NCBI GenBank assembly: GCA_014075255.1
Contig: CP046178.1
Location: forward strand, 955,616 to 1,019,615
Length of the DNA: 64,000 nucleotides
Source of the DNA: Gammaproteobacteria bacterium
GTDB lineage: Bacteria > Pseudomonadota > Gammaproteobacteria > UBA4575
Direction of reading: 5' to 3'
The notes under the pieces were generated by a model. That model was not told where the DNA came from, ran no database searches, and was given only the letters and a program-made list of their open reading frames with translations. How positions within the stretch are numbered: the stretch's first letter is position 1; each line of letters begins with the position of its first letter. Below are positions 28,585 through 38,225 of the stretch, in pieces. The position numbers and the translations under genes were made by a program.

Positions 28585-29310
28585 CTATTGATTTTTATGC
28601 AAGTTGTCTTTAAGAGAAGAGTCTTTATGTAATTGACCTTGATGTAATTTACCTCCATCAAGGCGATAACAGGAATCACAGCGTTTCGTTAACGACTCAT
28701 CATGAGTGACCAATACCAATGCAGTACCTTGTTCTTGATTAAGCTCAAATAATAAATCAATAATTTTAGATCCGGTGTTACTATCTAAATTACCGGTTGG
28801 TTCATCTGCCAACAGTAATGGTGGTGTTGTCGAAAATGCGCGCGCAATGGCTACCCGTTGTTGTTCACCACCCGAGAGTGTTGTTGGATAATGATTATTT
28901 CTATGACTCATACCAACGCGGTCTAATAATGATGTTGCTTTTTCTTTTGCTTGAGCATCATTATTGATTTCAAGTGGCAGCATTACATTTTCTAATGCCG
29001 TAAACCCTGGCAGTAGATGAAATGCTTGAAATACAAAGCCTACATATTGATTGCGAAGTGCTGCACGCTCATCTTCACTCAACTCTTCAAGCTTATGATG
29101 GAACAATTCAATACTTCCTGTGGTCGGAATATCAAGGCCTGCTAACATACTAAGCAGGGTTGTTTTACCCGAACCAGATTGACCAATTACAGCAACTGCC
29201 TCTGCTTCGCTCACCTGAAGATTAACCTCTTCCAAAATTGAAATTGGCCCTTCTTCCGTAGAGACATTTTTGCTAACTTGGCTACAACGAATAACAGATG
29301 AATTTGAAAT
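28585..29310 (-). CDS. ybbA: ABC transporter ATP-binding protein, YbbA family; likely AUU start
   Basis: Walker [10 protein letters not shown], signature L-S-G-G-E-Q-Q-R-V and Walker B L-L-L-A-D-E-P-T are all present. The first TTG (29235) would remove the conserved first beta strand. In-frame codons upstream encode that missing part ([21 protein letters not shown]), but there is no ATG, GTG or TTG before an in-frame stop. The ATT at 29308-29310 has GGAG seven bases upstream and gives a full-length protein of 241 residues. Its start codon overlaps the divergent tesA start. Confidence 0.85.
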   Translation of the reverse strand: MSNSSVIRCSQVSKNVSTEEGPISILEEVNLQVSEAEAVAVIGQSGSGKTTLLSMLAGLDIPTTGSIELFHHKLEELSEDERAALRNQYVGFVFQAFHLLPGFTALENVMLPLEINNDAQAKEKATSLLDRVGMSHRNNHYPTTLSGGEQQRVAIARAFSTTPPLLLADEPTGNLDSNTGSKIIDLLFELNQEQGTALVLVTHDESLTKRCDSCYRLDGGKLHQGQLHKDSSLKDNLHKNQ

Positions 29311-29953
29311 GACGTTTCTCCGTATTGTAATTATTACTTTCCTGATTACCCTTCTGGCTGCCTTTAATTTATGTCATGCCCATGACCATGTCAGGGACAA
29401 TACCATTTTGGTATTAGGTGACAGCCTCAGTGCTGCCTATGGCATAGAGATTGAACATGGCTGGGTCAATCTTTTGCGTAATCGTTTGGATAACTATAGC
29501 GAAGACGGGCAATGGAATGTAGTCAATGCTTCAGTTAGTGGAGAAACCACCGCAGGCGGTCTAGCACGTCTCCCCAAATTGATAGAAAAATATAATCCCG
29601 CACTATGCATTATTGAGCTTGGCGCCAATAATGGCTTGCGAGGCCAATCTACCTCTCTCATGAGACAAAACTTAGAACAAATGGTGAAACAATGCAGTGT
29701 TTCAGGAACATCATTACTCTTAGGTATAAAACTACCTCCTAATTATGGAGAAAGATATACACAGGCCTTTCATCAAGTTTATTCTGATGTTGCCAGTGAA
29801 TGTGATATCTCGCTAGTACCTTTTTTTCTTGATGGTATTGCATTGAAAGATGAATTCCTACAAGCCGATAGATTACATCCTACCGCTGATGCTCAACCCG
29901 TAATATTAGAAAATGTATGGCCTATATTAAGTAAGGCACTAGGATCACTTTAA
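29309..29953 (+). CDS. tesA: arylesterase / acyl-CoA thioesterase I (SGNH hydrolase)
   Basis: 214 residues from the ATG at 29309, with a signal peptide [12 protein letters not shown]... ending near C-H-A-H. SGNH blocks: G-D-S-L-S-A-A-Y-G (nucleophile Ser), block II Gly, G-A-N-N-G-L-R-G (Asn), and D-x-L-H-P-T (Asp-His). TesA is a periplasmic esterase/thioesterase/lysophospholipase. It is divergent from ybbA-ybbP as in E. coli. A TTG-initiated extension from 29270 is open but spoils the signal peptide. The start codon overlaps the likely ybbA start on the other strand. Confidence 0.92.
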   Translation: MTFLRIVIITFLITLLAAFNLCHAHDHVRDNTILVLGDSLSAAYGIEIEHGWVNLLRNRLDNYSEDGQWNVVNASVSGETTAGGLARLPKLIEKYNPALCIIELGANNGLRGQSTSLMRQNLEQMVKQCSVSGTSLLLGIKLPPNYGERYTQAFHQVYSDVASECDISLVPFFLDGIALKDEFLQADRLHPTADAQPVILENVWPILSKALGSL

Positions 29954-29954
29954 T

Positions 29955-30206
29955 ATGAATTGGTTTGTTTATATCATTGAAGCAGACGATCAATCCTATT
30001 ACACAGGAATCTCTACTGATATTGAAAAACGTTTCAAGCAACATTTGGATGGCAAAGGTGCTAAATTTTTCAATGGTCGAAAACCAGTCAAATTTGTGTA
30101 TATAGAAAACGAACATACACGTAGTAGTGCAAGCACTCGTGAAGCTGAAATTAAAAAGCTAAGCCGAAAACAGAAAGAAGAACTAATTAACGAAACTGTT
30201 GATTAA
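29955..30206 (+). CDS. GIY-YIG nuclease family protein, YhbQ-like
   Basis: 83 residues. The motif is V-Y-I-I-E at residue 5 and Y-Y-T-G-I-S, followed by D-I-E-K-R-F-K-Q-H and a conserved E in R-E-A-E-I-K-K-L-S-R-K-Q-K. This matches the small stand-alone GIY-YIG proteins (YhbQ/UPF0213). It starts one base after the tesA stop and is probably co-transcribed with it. The cellular role is uncertain. Confidence 0.92.
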   Translation: MNWFVYIIEADDQSYYTGISTDIEKRFKQHLDGKGAKFFNGRKPVKFVYIENEHTRSSASTREAEIKKLSRKQKEELINETVD

Positions 30207-30364
30207 TTTCCCTCGCCACTCTTTATTTACGGAACCTTCACATAATCACGAAAAGTATCTCCATATAAACTCATAGTATTAAATAATTATACTTCTTATA
30301 TTTTTATTGAAACCTCTTTAAGCAAGTTTACTATTACTCACAAAACTTACTTAAGGAAATTAAG

Positions 30365-31282
30365 ATGCGCTTGTATCGTATTTTGTCAATAGTAATTGGG
30401 ATCGGTGCAGTCACACTACTCTCTTCATGCACTACACTCATGCAACAGTTTACCGACCAAGGTATGCGCCGTGGAGTATCTTCCAGCCTAGTTGAATATT
30501 TATACCCTAAAGGTGAGACTCCGCCCGAATTCAAAGAAGAATCACCTAAATTAGAACTACCTTTGCGAGTTGGTGTTGCATTTGTTCCTAGTCATGCAGA
30601 CGATTCAATTGCGCTAACCGCTACACATAAATCCGAATTACTTAATAAAGTAAAAACCTCATTTGAAGACAAAACCTATATTCATGAGATCATTATCATT
30701 CCCGAAACTTATATGCGTTCCAATCATGGATTTGACAGTGTTGATCAAGTAGCACGGTTATATGGGTTAGATACCATAGCTCTAATTTCATATGACCAAG
30801 TTATTTACACTGACGACACACGAGCTTCAATTCTATATTGGACTATCGTTGGCGCATACTTCATCAACGGAAGCAAAAACGACATTAATACATTTGTCGA
30901 TGTGGCAATTTTTGATATTGAAAGCCATAAATTGCTGTTGCGCGCGCCAGGTACGGATGAGGTTATCGCAAAATCAACACTGATTAATAGTTCAGAAAAA
31001 CTTCGTACTGCAAGACAAAAAAGTTTCGCTACAGCAATAAATAACTTATCTATAAATCTTGAAGATGAATTAGTCAGCTTCAAGGAACGTATTAAGCAAG
31101 ATAAAAGTGTAGAAATTGCATATCGCCCAGGATTTTCAGGGGGCGGAGGGTCAATGAATTGGTTAGCTCTAATCCTTTTCGTATGTATTATATTAAAAGC
31201 TTTTACAACGCATAGTAATAAAAATATATTTTTTCATTTTTACAAAAGGTATTGGGAGTATTCGCCTGACCCTAGGTTCTAG
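30365..31282 (+). CDS. rhombotarget-type lipoprotein with GlyGly-CTERM-like tail
   Basis: 305 residues. An N-terminal lipoprotein signal ends in L-L-S-S-C-T. Near the C-terminus G-G-G-G-S-M-N-W is followed by a hydrophobic helix (L-A-L-I-L-F-V-C-I-I-L) and then basic residues. This is the GlyGly-CTERM sorting pattern of rhombotarget lipoproteins, which a rhombosortase is thought to cleave. Unlike typical members it continues for about 25 more residues after the helix. No rhombosortase gene is in the window. The body (about 40-255) is soluble, with no recognised enzyme motif. Confidence 0.75.
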   Translation: MRLYRILSIVIGIGAVTLLSSCTTLMQQFTDQGMRRGVSSSLVEYLYPKGETPPEFKEESPKLELPLRVGVAFVPSHADDSIALTATHKSELLNKVKTSFEDKTYIHEIIIIPETYMRSNHGFDSVDQVARLYGLDTIALISYDQVIYTDDTRASILYWTIVGAYFINGSKNDINTFVDVAIFDIESHKLLLRAPGTDEVIAKSTLINSSEKLRTARQKSFATAINNLSINLEDELVSFKERIKQDKSVEIAYRPGFSGGGGSMNWLALILFVCIILKAFTTHSNKNIFFHFYKRYWEYSPDPRF

Positions 31283-31294
31283 AGAAGCGCAAGA

Positions 31295-32122
31295 TCAACA
31301 GTCTCGAATTGCCTGTGTGACATCTAATGCTTGGCGATTTTGCCAAACATCATGTACACGAAAAATATTTGCACCAGCTAAAACTCCAAGCGCGGTAGTT
31401 GCACAGGTTGCAGGCATTCTCTCTCTCGGATCTTCACGATTAGAAATCTCACCCATGAATCGTTTGCGACTTGTTCCAAGTAGCACAGGGTAACCTAACT
31501 CTACAATCTTCTTAAGATCTCGTAGCAACTCTAAATTATGCAGAGTGCGCTTACCAAAGCCAATTCCCGGATCAAGAATGATATTAGATTTTTCAACCCC
31601 TAAACTTTCTGCATGCTGAGCACGTTCGAGTAAATATTCAGATACTTCACGCGTTACATTCTCATAACTAGGATTATCTTGCATGGTTCCAGGGTCGCCT
31701 TGCATATGCATTAAGCAAATAGACACATTGCAACTCGCCGCGAGTTTTAATAGAGATTCATCTTCACGTCCAGCACTCACATCATTCAACATTGTAGCCC
31801 CTGCTTCTAATGCCGCTTTTGCCACTTCCGATAAAGTTGTATCAATACTAATGTGTATATGCTGAGGGATTTCCTTACGCAAACCAGCTATCACATCTAG
31901 TACTCTTCTTTTTTGTTCCGTAGCATTAACGCGTTCTGCCCCAGGTCGTGTGGACTCTCCTCCAATATCAATAATGTCTGCACCTTGTTCGATCATTTCC
32001 AAACCACGGGTAATTGCATCTTTAGAAGATGGATACATGCCACCATCAGAAAAGCTGTCTGGGGTTACATTTAAGACCCCCATTAATAATGGTTTTGTAT
32101 AATCAAGTTGCATATTAGACAT
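31295..32122 (-). CDS. folP: dihydropteroate synthase
   Basis: About 275 residues. M-G-V-L-N-V-T-P-D-S-F-S-D-G-G and G-G-E-S-T-R-P-G-A are the two PROSITE signatures of DHPS. G-T-S-R-K-R-F and the final R-V-H-D-V are also present. It joins dihydropterin pyrophosphate and p-aminobenzoate in folate synthesis. A GTG at 32125 overlaps the preceding stop; the ATG at 32122 is equally close. Folate genes usually near it (ftsH, glmM) are absent. Confidence 0.97.
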   Translation of the reverse strand: MSNMQLDYTKPLLMGVLNVTPDSFSDGGMYPSSKDAITRGLEMIEQGADIIDIGGESTRPGAERVNATEQKRRVLDVIAGLRKEIPQHIHISIDTTLSEVAKAALEAGATMLNDVSAGREDESLLKLAASCNVSICLMHMQGDPGTMQDNPSYENVTREVSEYLLERAQHAESLGVEKSNIILDPGIGFGKRTLHNLELLRDLKKIVELGYPVLLGTSRKRFMGEISNREDPRERMPATCATTALGVLAGANIFRVHDVWQNRQALDVTQAIRDC

Positions 32123-32124
32123 CA

Positions 32125-33039
32125 CTACATTTTTGAATATGGTATCACTTTTATACTACTACCTACTTCAATACTCATAAGATCTTCACCCATATACAAC
32201 TCACCTTCGTAACCATCATTGACTTGCTTTAATACTTCTTCCTCTGGAGTTCCCACAATAATTACATGTGTCATTACCGCTGCCCGAGGTTTTGTGCTGT
32301 CTAGCACTTTTATGAGTTGCTCAGGATTGGTGTGATAACGCTGTATTTTCTGCAGGCGAGGATTATTCTCTAGTATTTCACTTTTAACAGCCATTATCTC
32401 GTGCACTAAAAGGTCTGTTTTAAGTGAGTGGTCTACGAGACTCTGTGAGTAAGTTGTATCGCCAGAGATGACTACTGAACGTTTACCAAAATCAATGCGG
32501 TAACCAAATGCCGGATCAACAGGTCTATGGTCTACCAGAAATGCTGTCACTTTAACGCCATCTTCAGAAAAAATTACGCCTGGTTTTATATCATTAGTGG
32601 CTACAGCTCCAGCATTGATATCTAACCCTGAATATTGGTTTCGTAATTGCACATCATAAGAGTAGGAGTGTCCTAAATGATCAACAAAAGATTTTGTGCC
32701 ATTTGGGCCATAAATATTAAGTGGCAGAGGTCGTTGATAAATCCAGCCTGTAAGCCATACATCATCTAAAGCTGAAATATGATCTGAGTGGAGGTGAGTG
32801 ATAAATATATGTTGTATATCGGAAATACGGATATCGAGTTGCTGCAAACGTTGCACTACACCGCGGCCCGAATCGAAAAGCAAATATTTCCCCCCAACTT
32901 CGACCAATATTGCAGGGCCACTACGTTCTACACTTGGACGAGGACTACCCGTACCTAACAAAGTAACTTTTATGAAATCAGCATTACATGCTACCGCATA
33001 TAAGCTAAGCATTAGTACAAATAAAATTCTTTTTAACAT
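32125..33039 (-). CDS. secreted MBL-fold metallohydrolase
   Basis: 304 residues with a signal peptide of about 20 residues (M-L-K-R-I-L-F-V-L-M-L-S-L-Y-A-V-A-C-N-A). The Zn motif is T-H-L-H-S-D-H near residue 82, with later His/Asp ligands in S-G-D-T-T and M-T-H-V. The fold resembles RNase Z/arylsulfatase-like MBL proteins, but export to the periplasm argues against an RNase Z role. Its stop codon touches the folP start, so it is the first gene of a pair with folP. Confidence 0.85.
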   Translation of the reverse strand: MLKRILFVLMLSLYAVACNADFIKVTLLGTGSPRPSVERSGPAILVEVGGKYLLFDSGRGVVQRLQQLDIRISDIQHIFITHLHSDHISALDDVWLTGWIYQRPLPLNIYGPNGTKSFVDHLGHSYSYDVQLRNQYSGLDINAGAVATNDIKPGVIFSEDGVKVTAFLVDHRPVDPAFGYRIDFGKRSVVISGDTTYSQSLVDHSLKTDLLVHEIMAVKSEILENNPRLQKIQRYHTNPEQLIKVLDSTKPRAAVMTHVIIVGTPEEEVLKQVNDGYEGELYMGEDLMSIEVGSSIKVIPYSKM

Positions 33040-33075
33040 GTCTTACTCACCAACATAGTTAATTACTTTTATTTT

Positions 33076-34866
33076 CTACTTTTCAACACGCAATACCGCA
33101 AGGAAAGCCTCTTGAGGTATTTCTACTCTACCGATTTGTTTCATTCGTTTTTTACCTGCTTTTTGCTTTTCTAGTAATTTTTTCTTTCTTGTTATATCTC
33201 CTCCATAGCACTTTGCAGTTACGTTCTTACGCAAAGCCTTAGTGGTTGTTCTGGCAATCACTTTCGAACCGATTGCAGCTTGAATAGCCACATCGTACAT
33301 TTGCCTTGGAATTATCTCTTTCATTTTAACTGCAAGATCTCTTCCAAAATTAGCTGCTTGATCTTTATGCACAATTAACGAAAGCGCATCAACACGCTCA
33401 CCATTAATGAGCGTATCTAACTTTACTAATGGCGCTACTTGGAATTTAGCATGGTGATAATCAAATGACGCATAACCACGACTTACAGATTTTAGTCGAT
33501 CGAAAAAATCTAACACTACTTCGCTCAGCGGTAACTCAAAATTAATAGAAACTTGATTGCCATGGTAATTTAGATTTTTCTGAACACCACGTTTTTCGAT
33601 ACATAAAGTAATTACATTGCCGACATAATCATGTGGCACTAAAATTGAAGCATGAATGATTGGTTCATGAATTTCGTTTATTTTACTAATCTCTGGCAAA
33701 TCGGATGGATTATGAATTTTTTTCACCTCGCCATCTGAAGTATGCACTTCATAAATTACAGTAGGTGCAGTAGTAATTAAATCTAAACTGTATTCTCGCT
33801 CAAGACGTTCTTGCACAATTTCCATATGCAACATTCCAAGAAAGCCACATCGAAATCCAAAGCCCAAAGCATCAGATGATTCTGGTTCGAAACTAAAAGC
33901 AGAATCATTCAAACTTAGTTTATCTAATGCATCACGAAATGACTCATAGTCTTCAGAGTTAACAGGAAACACACCAGCAAATACATTCGGTTGCACTTCT
34001 TTAAAACCTCCAAGCGCTTCTTCAGCAGGATTAGAAGTATTCGTAAAGGTGTCACCAACTTTAGCTGCAGTAATATCTTTAATCCCACAAATTATGTAGC
34101 CCACTTGTCCAGTGTTTAAACTATCACTTTCTTTTCGTTTTGGTGTGAATACTCCCACCTTTTCAACCTGATGACTTCGCCCGGTAGACATCGCAGTTAT
34201 CTTTTGTTTTGGTTTGATCTCTCCTTGCATCACTCGTACTAAAGAAATAACCCCTACATAACTGTCAAACCAAGAATCTACAATTAAGGCTTTTAGTGGC
34301 GCATCAACTTCACCCGTTGGCGCTGGGAACCGTTGCACTATCGTTTCAAGAGCTTCTTCAACACCAATACCTGTTTTTGCACTGACCAGCAAAGGATCAG
34401 TTGCATCGATACCAATAACATCTTCAATTTCTTCAGAAACGCGATCAGGATCAGCAGAATCTAAATCCATCTTATTTAGTATTGGGAGTATTTCTAAGCC
34501 AAGGTCGATAGCGGTGTAACAGTTAGCAACACTTTGCGCTTCTACCCCTTGAGAAGCATCTACGACCAACAGCGCACCTTCGCAAGCCGCAAGGGAACGA
34601 GAAACTTCGTATGAGAAGTCCACATGACCAGGAGTATCAATTATATTTAACTGATAGGTATGACCATCTTTTGCTTTATAGTCGAGCGACACACTCTGAG
34701 CTTTAATGGTGATACCACGCTCACGCTCTAAATCCATTGAATCTAACACTTGTGCACTCATCTCACGCTCCGACAAGCCACCGCAGTGCTGAATAAAACG
34801 ATCTGCTAGAGTAGATTTTCCGTGATCAATATGTGCAATGATAGAAAAGTTGCGAATTCGCTCCAT
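33076..34866 (-). CDS. lepA: elongation factor 4 (LepA)
   Basis: 596 residues, the normal length. G1 [20 protein letters not shown] and N-K-M-D are present, as is the LepA-specific C-terminal domain ending near [18 protein letters not shown]. This ribosome-associated GTPase back-translocates or remodels stalled ribosomes. In many gammaproteobacteria it follows mucD, as here, but lepB and rnc do not follow it in this window. Confidence 0.97.
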   Translation of the reverse strand: MERIRNFSIIAHIDHGKSTLADRFIQHCGGLSEREMSAQVLDSMDLERERGITIKAQSVSLDYKAKDGHTYQLNIIDTPGHVDFSYEVSRSLAACEGALLVVDASQGVEAQSVANCYTAIDLGLEILPILNKMDLDSADPDRVSEEIEDVIGIDATDPLLVSAKTGIGVEEALETIVQRFPAPTGEVDAPLKALIVDSWFDSYVGVISLVRVMQGEIKPKQKITAMSTGRSHQVEKVGVFTPKRKESDSLNTGQVGYIICGIKDITAAKVGDTFTNTSNPAEEALGGFKEVQPNVFAGVFPVNSEDYESFRDALDKLSLNDSAFSFEPESSDALGFGFRCGFLGMLHMEIVQERLEREYSLDLITTAPTVIYEVHTSDGEVKKIHNPSDLPEISKINEIHEPIIHASILVPHDYVGNVITLCIEKRGVQKNLNYHGNQVSINFELPLSEVVLDFFDRLKSVSRGYASFDYHHAKFQVAPLVKLDTLINGERVDALSLIVHKDQAANFGRDLAVKMKEIIPRQMYDVAIQAAIGSKVIARTTTKALRKNVTAKCYGGDITRKKKLLEKQKAGKKRMKQIGRVEIPQEAFLAVLRVEK

Positions 34867-35028
34867 AGATTAGTGTAGGAGTTTTCCTTAAGACCTGTGT
34901 GAATTTTATACGATTAAATAACAGGTCTAATTATCGCTTATTTTTAGTAACTTTTACTAACCTTTCCTAGCATTCTTACAATTAATTAATAGCACTTATC
35001 TCTTTAGGGACACTACTTTTTCGTTTTC

Positions 35029-36471
35029 TCATTCTTTCTCGGGAATTCTCATTGCCAGAAATTCTGGCCCATGAGAGCGTTGTACTAATATAGATATGAA
35101 TTTACCTTCCGGTAGATCGTCCATCAATTTCGAGAACGCAGCAACCGTTTCTACAGGTTCACCATTAATCATCTGTACAACATCACCATTGCGTATACCT
35201 GCAGCTTTCGCTGCCCCACTTTGGGCATCTAAAACGAGTAGACCGCCATTCTCAAGTTCTAAACTTTCCATTTCATCGTCAGTTAATGGACGTAACACCA
35301 AACCAAAGACAGTATTTTCAGATTCTTCTTCAGGTGCATCTTTACTTGCTAGAGATTGATCTTTTTCAGGCAGTTGGCCAATTTTTAACTTTATATTTTT
35401 AGTTTTCCCATCACGCATTAATTTCAATTTGACAGTGCCACCAACACGCGTACGCCCGACGAGAGGCGGCAATGATGCAGAGTTCTTAACCTCCTCACCA
35501 TCATAACTAAGAATAATGTCACCCACTTGTATATCAGTATCTTGCGCAGGACTTTCTGGTAATATTTTTGCTACTAATGCACCGGTTGGTTTTTCCATTC
35601 CAAAGGATTCAGCAAGTTCACGTGTGACTTCTTGTATGTAGACGCCCAACCAACCACGCGACACATAACCGTTAGTTTTCAATTGTTCAACCACATCCAT
35701 GGCATCTTCAATTGGAATCGCAAACGACAATCCCATGAAGCCACCTGAACGTGTGTAAATTTGCGAATTAATTCCTACAACATTTCCGTCAAGATCAAAC
35801 AGTGGCCCACCAGAATTACCTGGATTTATTGCCACATCGGTTTGAATAAATGGCACATAATTCTCACTCGGAAGACTTCTACCTTTAGCGCTCACAATCC
35901 CTGCAGTTACTGAAGCATCGAATCCAAATGGTGATCCAATAGCCAATACCCACTGCCCAACTTTCACCGCATCTGAATCACCAAGTTGTACACTTGGAAA
36001 ATTAGCTCCTTCTAGTTTAAGCAACGCTATGTCACTGCGCGGATCACTACCTACCATTTCAGCAACCAATTGTCTGCGGTCACTTAACTTTACAATAATT
36101 TCATCTGCACCTTTAACAACATGATGATTTGTAATTACGTAGCCATCATTTGAAATAATAAATCCTGAGCCTAATGAGCGCGAATTAAAAAATTCCTCCC
36201 CACCATTACCACCATGCTCACCAAAAAACTTTTCAAAAAAATCTCCGAATGGACTGCCTTCAGGAAGTTCAGGGATTTCTACTCTAGGCGGCAAACCTCT
36301 TTTAACCTCGGTTTGCTTACTGGTACTTATGTTCACCACTGCATCAGCATGCTCTTCTACGAGCTCTGTGAAATCGGGTAAATTATAGCGGGCTACTGCA
36401 CTGGTTGAGACAGTGCAAATTAAAATAAAAAAACTTATTAATAAACCAATAAAAACATTCCTATTCTTCAT
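35029..36471 (-). CDS. mucD: periplasmic serine protease, DegP/MucD family
   Basis: 480 residues with a signal peptide. The catalytic triad is visible: His in I-T-N-H-H-V-V near residue 117, Asp in R-S-D-I-A-L-L-K, Ser in N-P-G-N-S-G-G-P-L. Two PDZ domains follow (about 265-365 and 395-475). It degrades misfolded envelope proteins and feeds into sigma-E control. It sits downstream of mucB and has its own candidate sigma-E promoter in the 144-bp gap. Confidence 0.94.
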   Translation of the reverse strand: MKNRNVFIGLLISFFILICTVSTSAVARYNLPDFTELVEEHADAVVNISTSKQTEVKRGLPPRVEIPELPEGSPFGDFFEKFFGEHGGNGGEEFFNSRSLGSGFIISNDGYVITNHHVVKGADEIIVKLSDRRQLVAEMVGSDPRSDIALLKLEGANFPSVQLGDSDAVKVGQWVLAIGSPFGFDASVTAGIVSAKGRSLPSENYVPFIQTDVAINPGNSGGPLFDLDGNVVGINSQIYTRSGGFMGLSFAIPIEDAMDVVEQLKTNGYVSRGWLGVYIQEVTRELAESFGMEKPTGALVAKILPESPAQDTDIQVGDIILSYDGEEVKNSASLPPLVGRTRVGGTVKLKLMRDGKTKNIKLKIGQLPEKDQSLASKDAPEEESENTVFGLVLRPLTDDEMESLELENGGLLVLDAQSGAAKAAGIRNGDVVQMINGEPVETVAAFSKLMDDLPEGKFISILVQRSHGPEFLAMRIPEKE

Positions 36472-36526
36472 TAGCTACTCTCCGTTCTGGCTTTGTGATT
36501 TATTTATATTTTTTATTACTTACGTA

Positions 36527-36554
36527 TCTGAGCAAAAAACTCATATACATGTTC
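36527..36554 (-). promoter_or_regulatory. candidate sigma-E promoter of mucD
   Basis: On the minus strand GAACAT (36554-36549), a 17-base spacer and TCAGA (36531-36527) lie about 55 bp before the mucD ATG. This is close to the GAACTT-N16/17-TCTGA consensus of AlgU/RpoE promoters. Confidence 0.45.
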
Positions 36555-36615
36555 TAAAGATATCTAGACAATTTGAAAACTGAAAAAGTTTAATCTAAAT
36601 ATTATTTATATTTAT

Positions 36616-37593
36616 TTAGTTAAGAGGCGTGTAGATAATAGATGAACCAATCATCTTTACTGTACCTTGCGGAACTTCTCCCACCACTGTAATTTGATGT
36701 TGGTTAAGATCTCTGGCATAAGCATTTATTACACCTTGTTTATGCGCTCCTTCGTACATATGCTCTGGATCATCTACCTTGCTGATAAATACTGAAATAG
36801 AGGCTAAACCATCCGTAATCACCATATGCTGCACAGGATTATTACTCGCACTCATCAATCTACTGGTTACGCTTCGTAGCGAAAACCCTGGGGGCAACTC
36901 TTCAATTTTCCATGCCCGATCAGGTTGCAACTCGCCATTGAGCTCAACACTCGCAGTTTTCCAGGTGTAATCATTCAAATGCACACTTGGTTGAAATAAT
37001 TTTTCGGGCGCAGTTTCGCGCATGCGAAAACTAGTGAACATCATGTTTTCGATTACTTTACCACTGGCGTCGAAGGTCTTAGATTCTAAAACCATACCCT
37101 GTTGAGCCTCTACGCAAAGTTCATGGCCATATCTAAGATCATCTAGCGGTTCAAAACGAACTAAGGTGCAGTTGTGCCCCGCAACTCTCGCCTGACCAAC
37201 ATCGGTTAATTTATAATGAAAGGCTAATTCGTTTATGTCAGTAGGCAAGGATGATGGCAGTCCATGCGCCTCACTAGCTGCTTCAATTACCACTAATTTA
37301 TCACGCGGCCAAATACAAGTTAGCACATCCTGATCACGAATGACTTCTCGAGCATCGCCTGTAAGTGAAACAAGCTTCTCTCGCACACCATTATCGGAAT
37401 AACCATGCACAATGCTCATAGTCTCAACATTTCCGTTGTGCATGAAAACAAAAGTACCTTCGTAGTTACCTCTCTCCAGCGTATTATTCATTTTGCTTAG
37501 CAAATTCTGCATTTCAATTTCGGAAGCACCCACCGATACAGCAGAAAAACTGCAAGTTATAAGCAGAATTATGGGTAATCGTAATAAAATCAT
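36616..37593 (-). CDS. mucB: sigma-E regulatory protein RseB/MucB
   Basis: 325 residues with a signal peptide ending near V-G-A-S-E. The N-terminal part contains L-S-K-M-N-N-T-L-E-R-G-N-Y-E-G-T-F-V-F and the family's C-terminal domain follows (G-F-x-L-R-S-V-T). RseB/MucB binds RseA in the periplasm, blocks its cleavage by DegS and senses lipoproteins or lipopolysaccharide. It is third in rpoE-mucA-mucB, 7 bp after mucA. The mucC (rseC) gene found between mucB and mucD in pseudomonads is absent. Confidence 0.92.
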   Translation of the reverse strand: MILLRLPIILLITCSFSAVSVGASEIEMQNLLSKMNNTLERGNYEGTFVFMHNGNVETMSIVHGYSDNGVREKLVSLTGDAREVIRDQDVLTCIWPRDKLVVIEAASEAHGLPSSLPTDINELAFHYKLTDVGQARVAGHNCTLVRFEPLDDLRYGHELCVEAQQGMVLESKTFDASGKVIENMMFTSFRMRETAPEKLFQPSVHLNDYTWKTASVELNGELQPDRAWKIEELPPGFSLRSVTSRLMSASNNPVQHMVITDGLASISVFISKVDDPEHMYEGAHKQGVINAYARDLNQHQITVVGEVPQGTVKMIGSSIIYTPLN

Positions 37594-37600
37594 TGGTAAC

Positions 37601-38191
37601 TTAATCTTTTGTTTCTAACTCGTCTTTGCCGTAGCCAACAATTCTGACATGCGGAACAGAAACACGTGGAGACGCATACTCAGCGTGATTCATTATGTAG
37701 CTATTGAAACTCGCTGCTGCTTCTGGATTTGAAATAAAGTTCTGTAAATCTTCACTACTAACACGTTGTATATCACTCTCTTCTACCACACGATCCGCAA
37801 CGACAGCTGCAGGAGTTATTTCATTTTTAGTTTGCATATAGTTTTGAAACGACACAAAAGAAACCACTGCAACTGAAGCAGCAATCGCCAAACCAATTGC
37901 AGTTTTAAATCGACCTGAGTCTTTTTCAGATTTAATTACCACATTAAGCTCTGGCACATCCATATCTTCATCATCCAACCTACTCATAACATTATGAACA
38001 AAGTTTTGGTCAATTTGTTTAGGCAGCTCATTTCGCATAGCATGCCCAATCAAATTGTAACGATGCAGCTTCACGCGAAGCTCATTGTCTGACTGCATTT
38101 CTTTTAAGATACGTTGTGTCTCAAATTCAGATACATCTTCATCTAAAATTCTTGACAGTAACTCTTGATCTATTTCCTTCATAATATTCAT
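37601..38191 (-). CDS. mucA: anti-sigma-E factor RseA/MucA
   Basis: 196 residues. The N-terminal cytoplasmic anti-sigma domain (L-S-R-I-L-D-E-D-V-S-E-F-E and W/Y-x-x-Y-x-L-I-G-H-A-M-R) is followed by one membrane helix around residues 96-115 (I-G-L-A-I-A-A-S-V-A-V-V-S-F) and a periplasmic tail. It holds the sigma factor at the inner membrane until regulated proteolysis. A second in-frame ATG at 38182 is an alternative start. It is 34 bp after the sigma gene. Confidence 0.92.
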   Translation of the reverse strand: MNIMKEIDQELLSRILDEDVSEFETQRILKEMQSDNELRVKLHRYNLIGHAMRNELPKQIDQNFVHNVMSRLDDEDMDVPELNVVIKSEKDSGRFKTAIGLAIAASVAVVSFVSFQNYMQTKNEITPAAVVADRVVEESDIQRVSSEDLQNFISNPEAAASFNSYIMNHAEYASPRVSVPHVRIVGYGKDELETKD

Positions 38192-38225
38192 TCCATATTT
38201 AGTCTAAGCTATTTACTCAGTCTAA

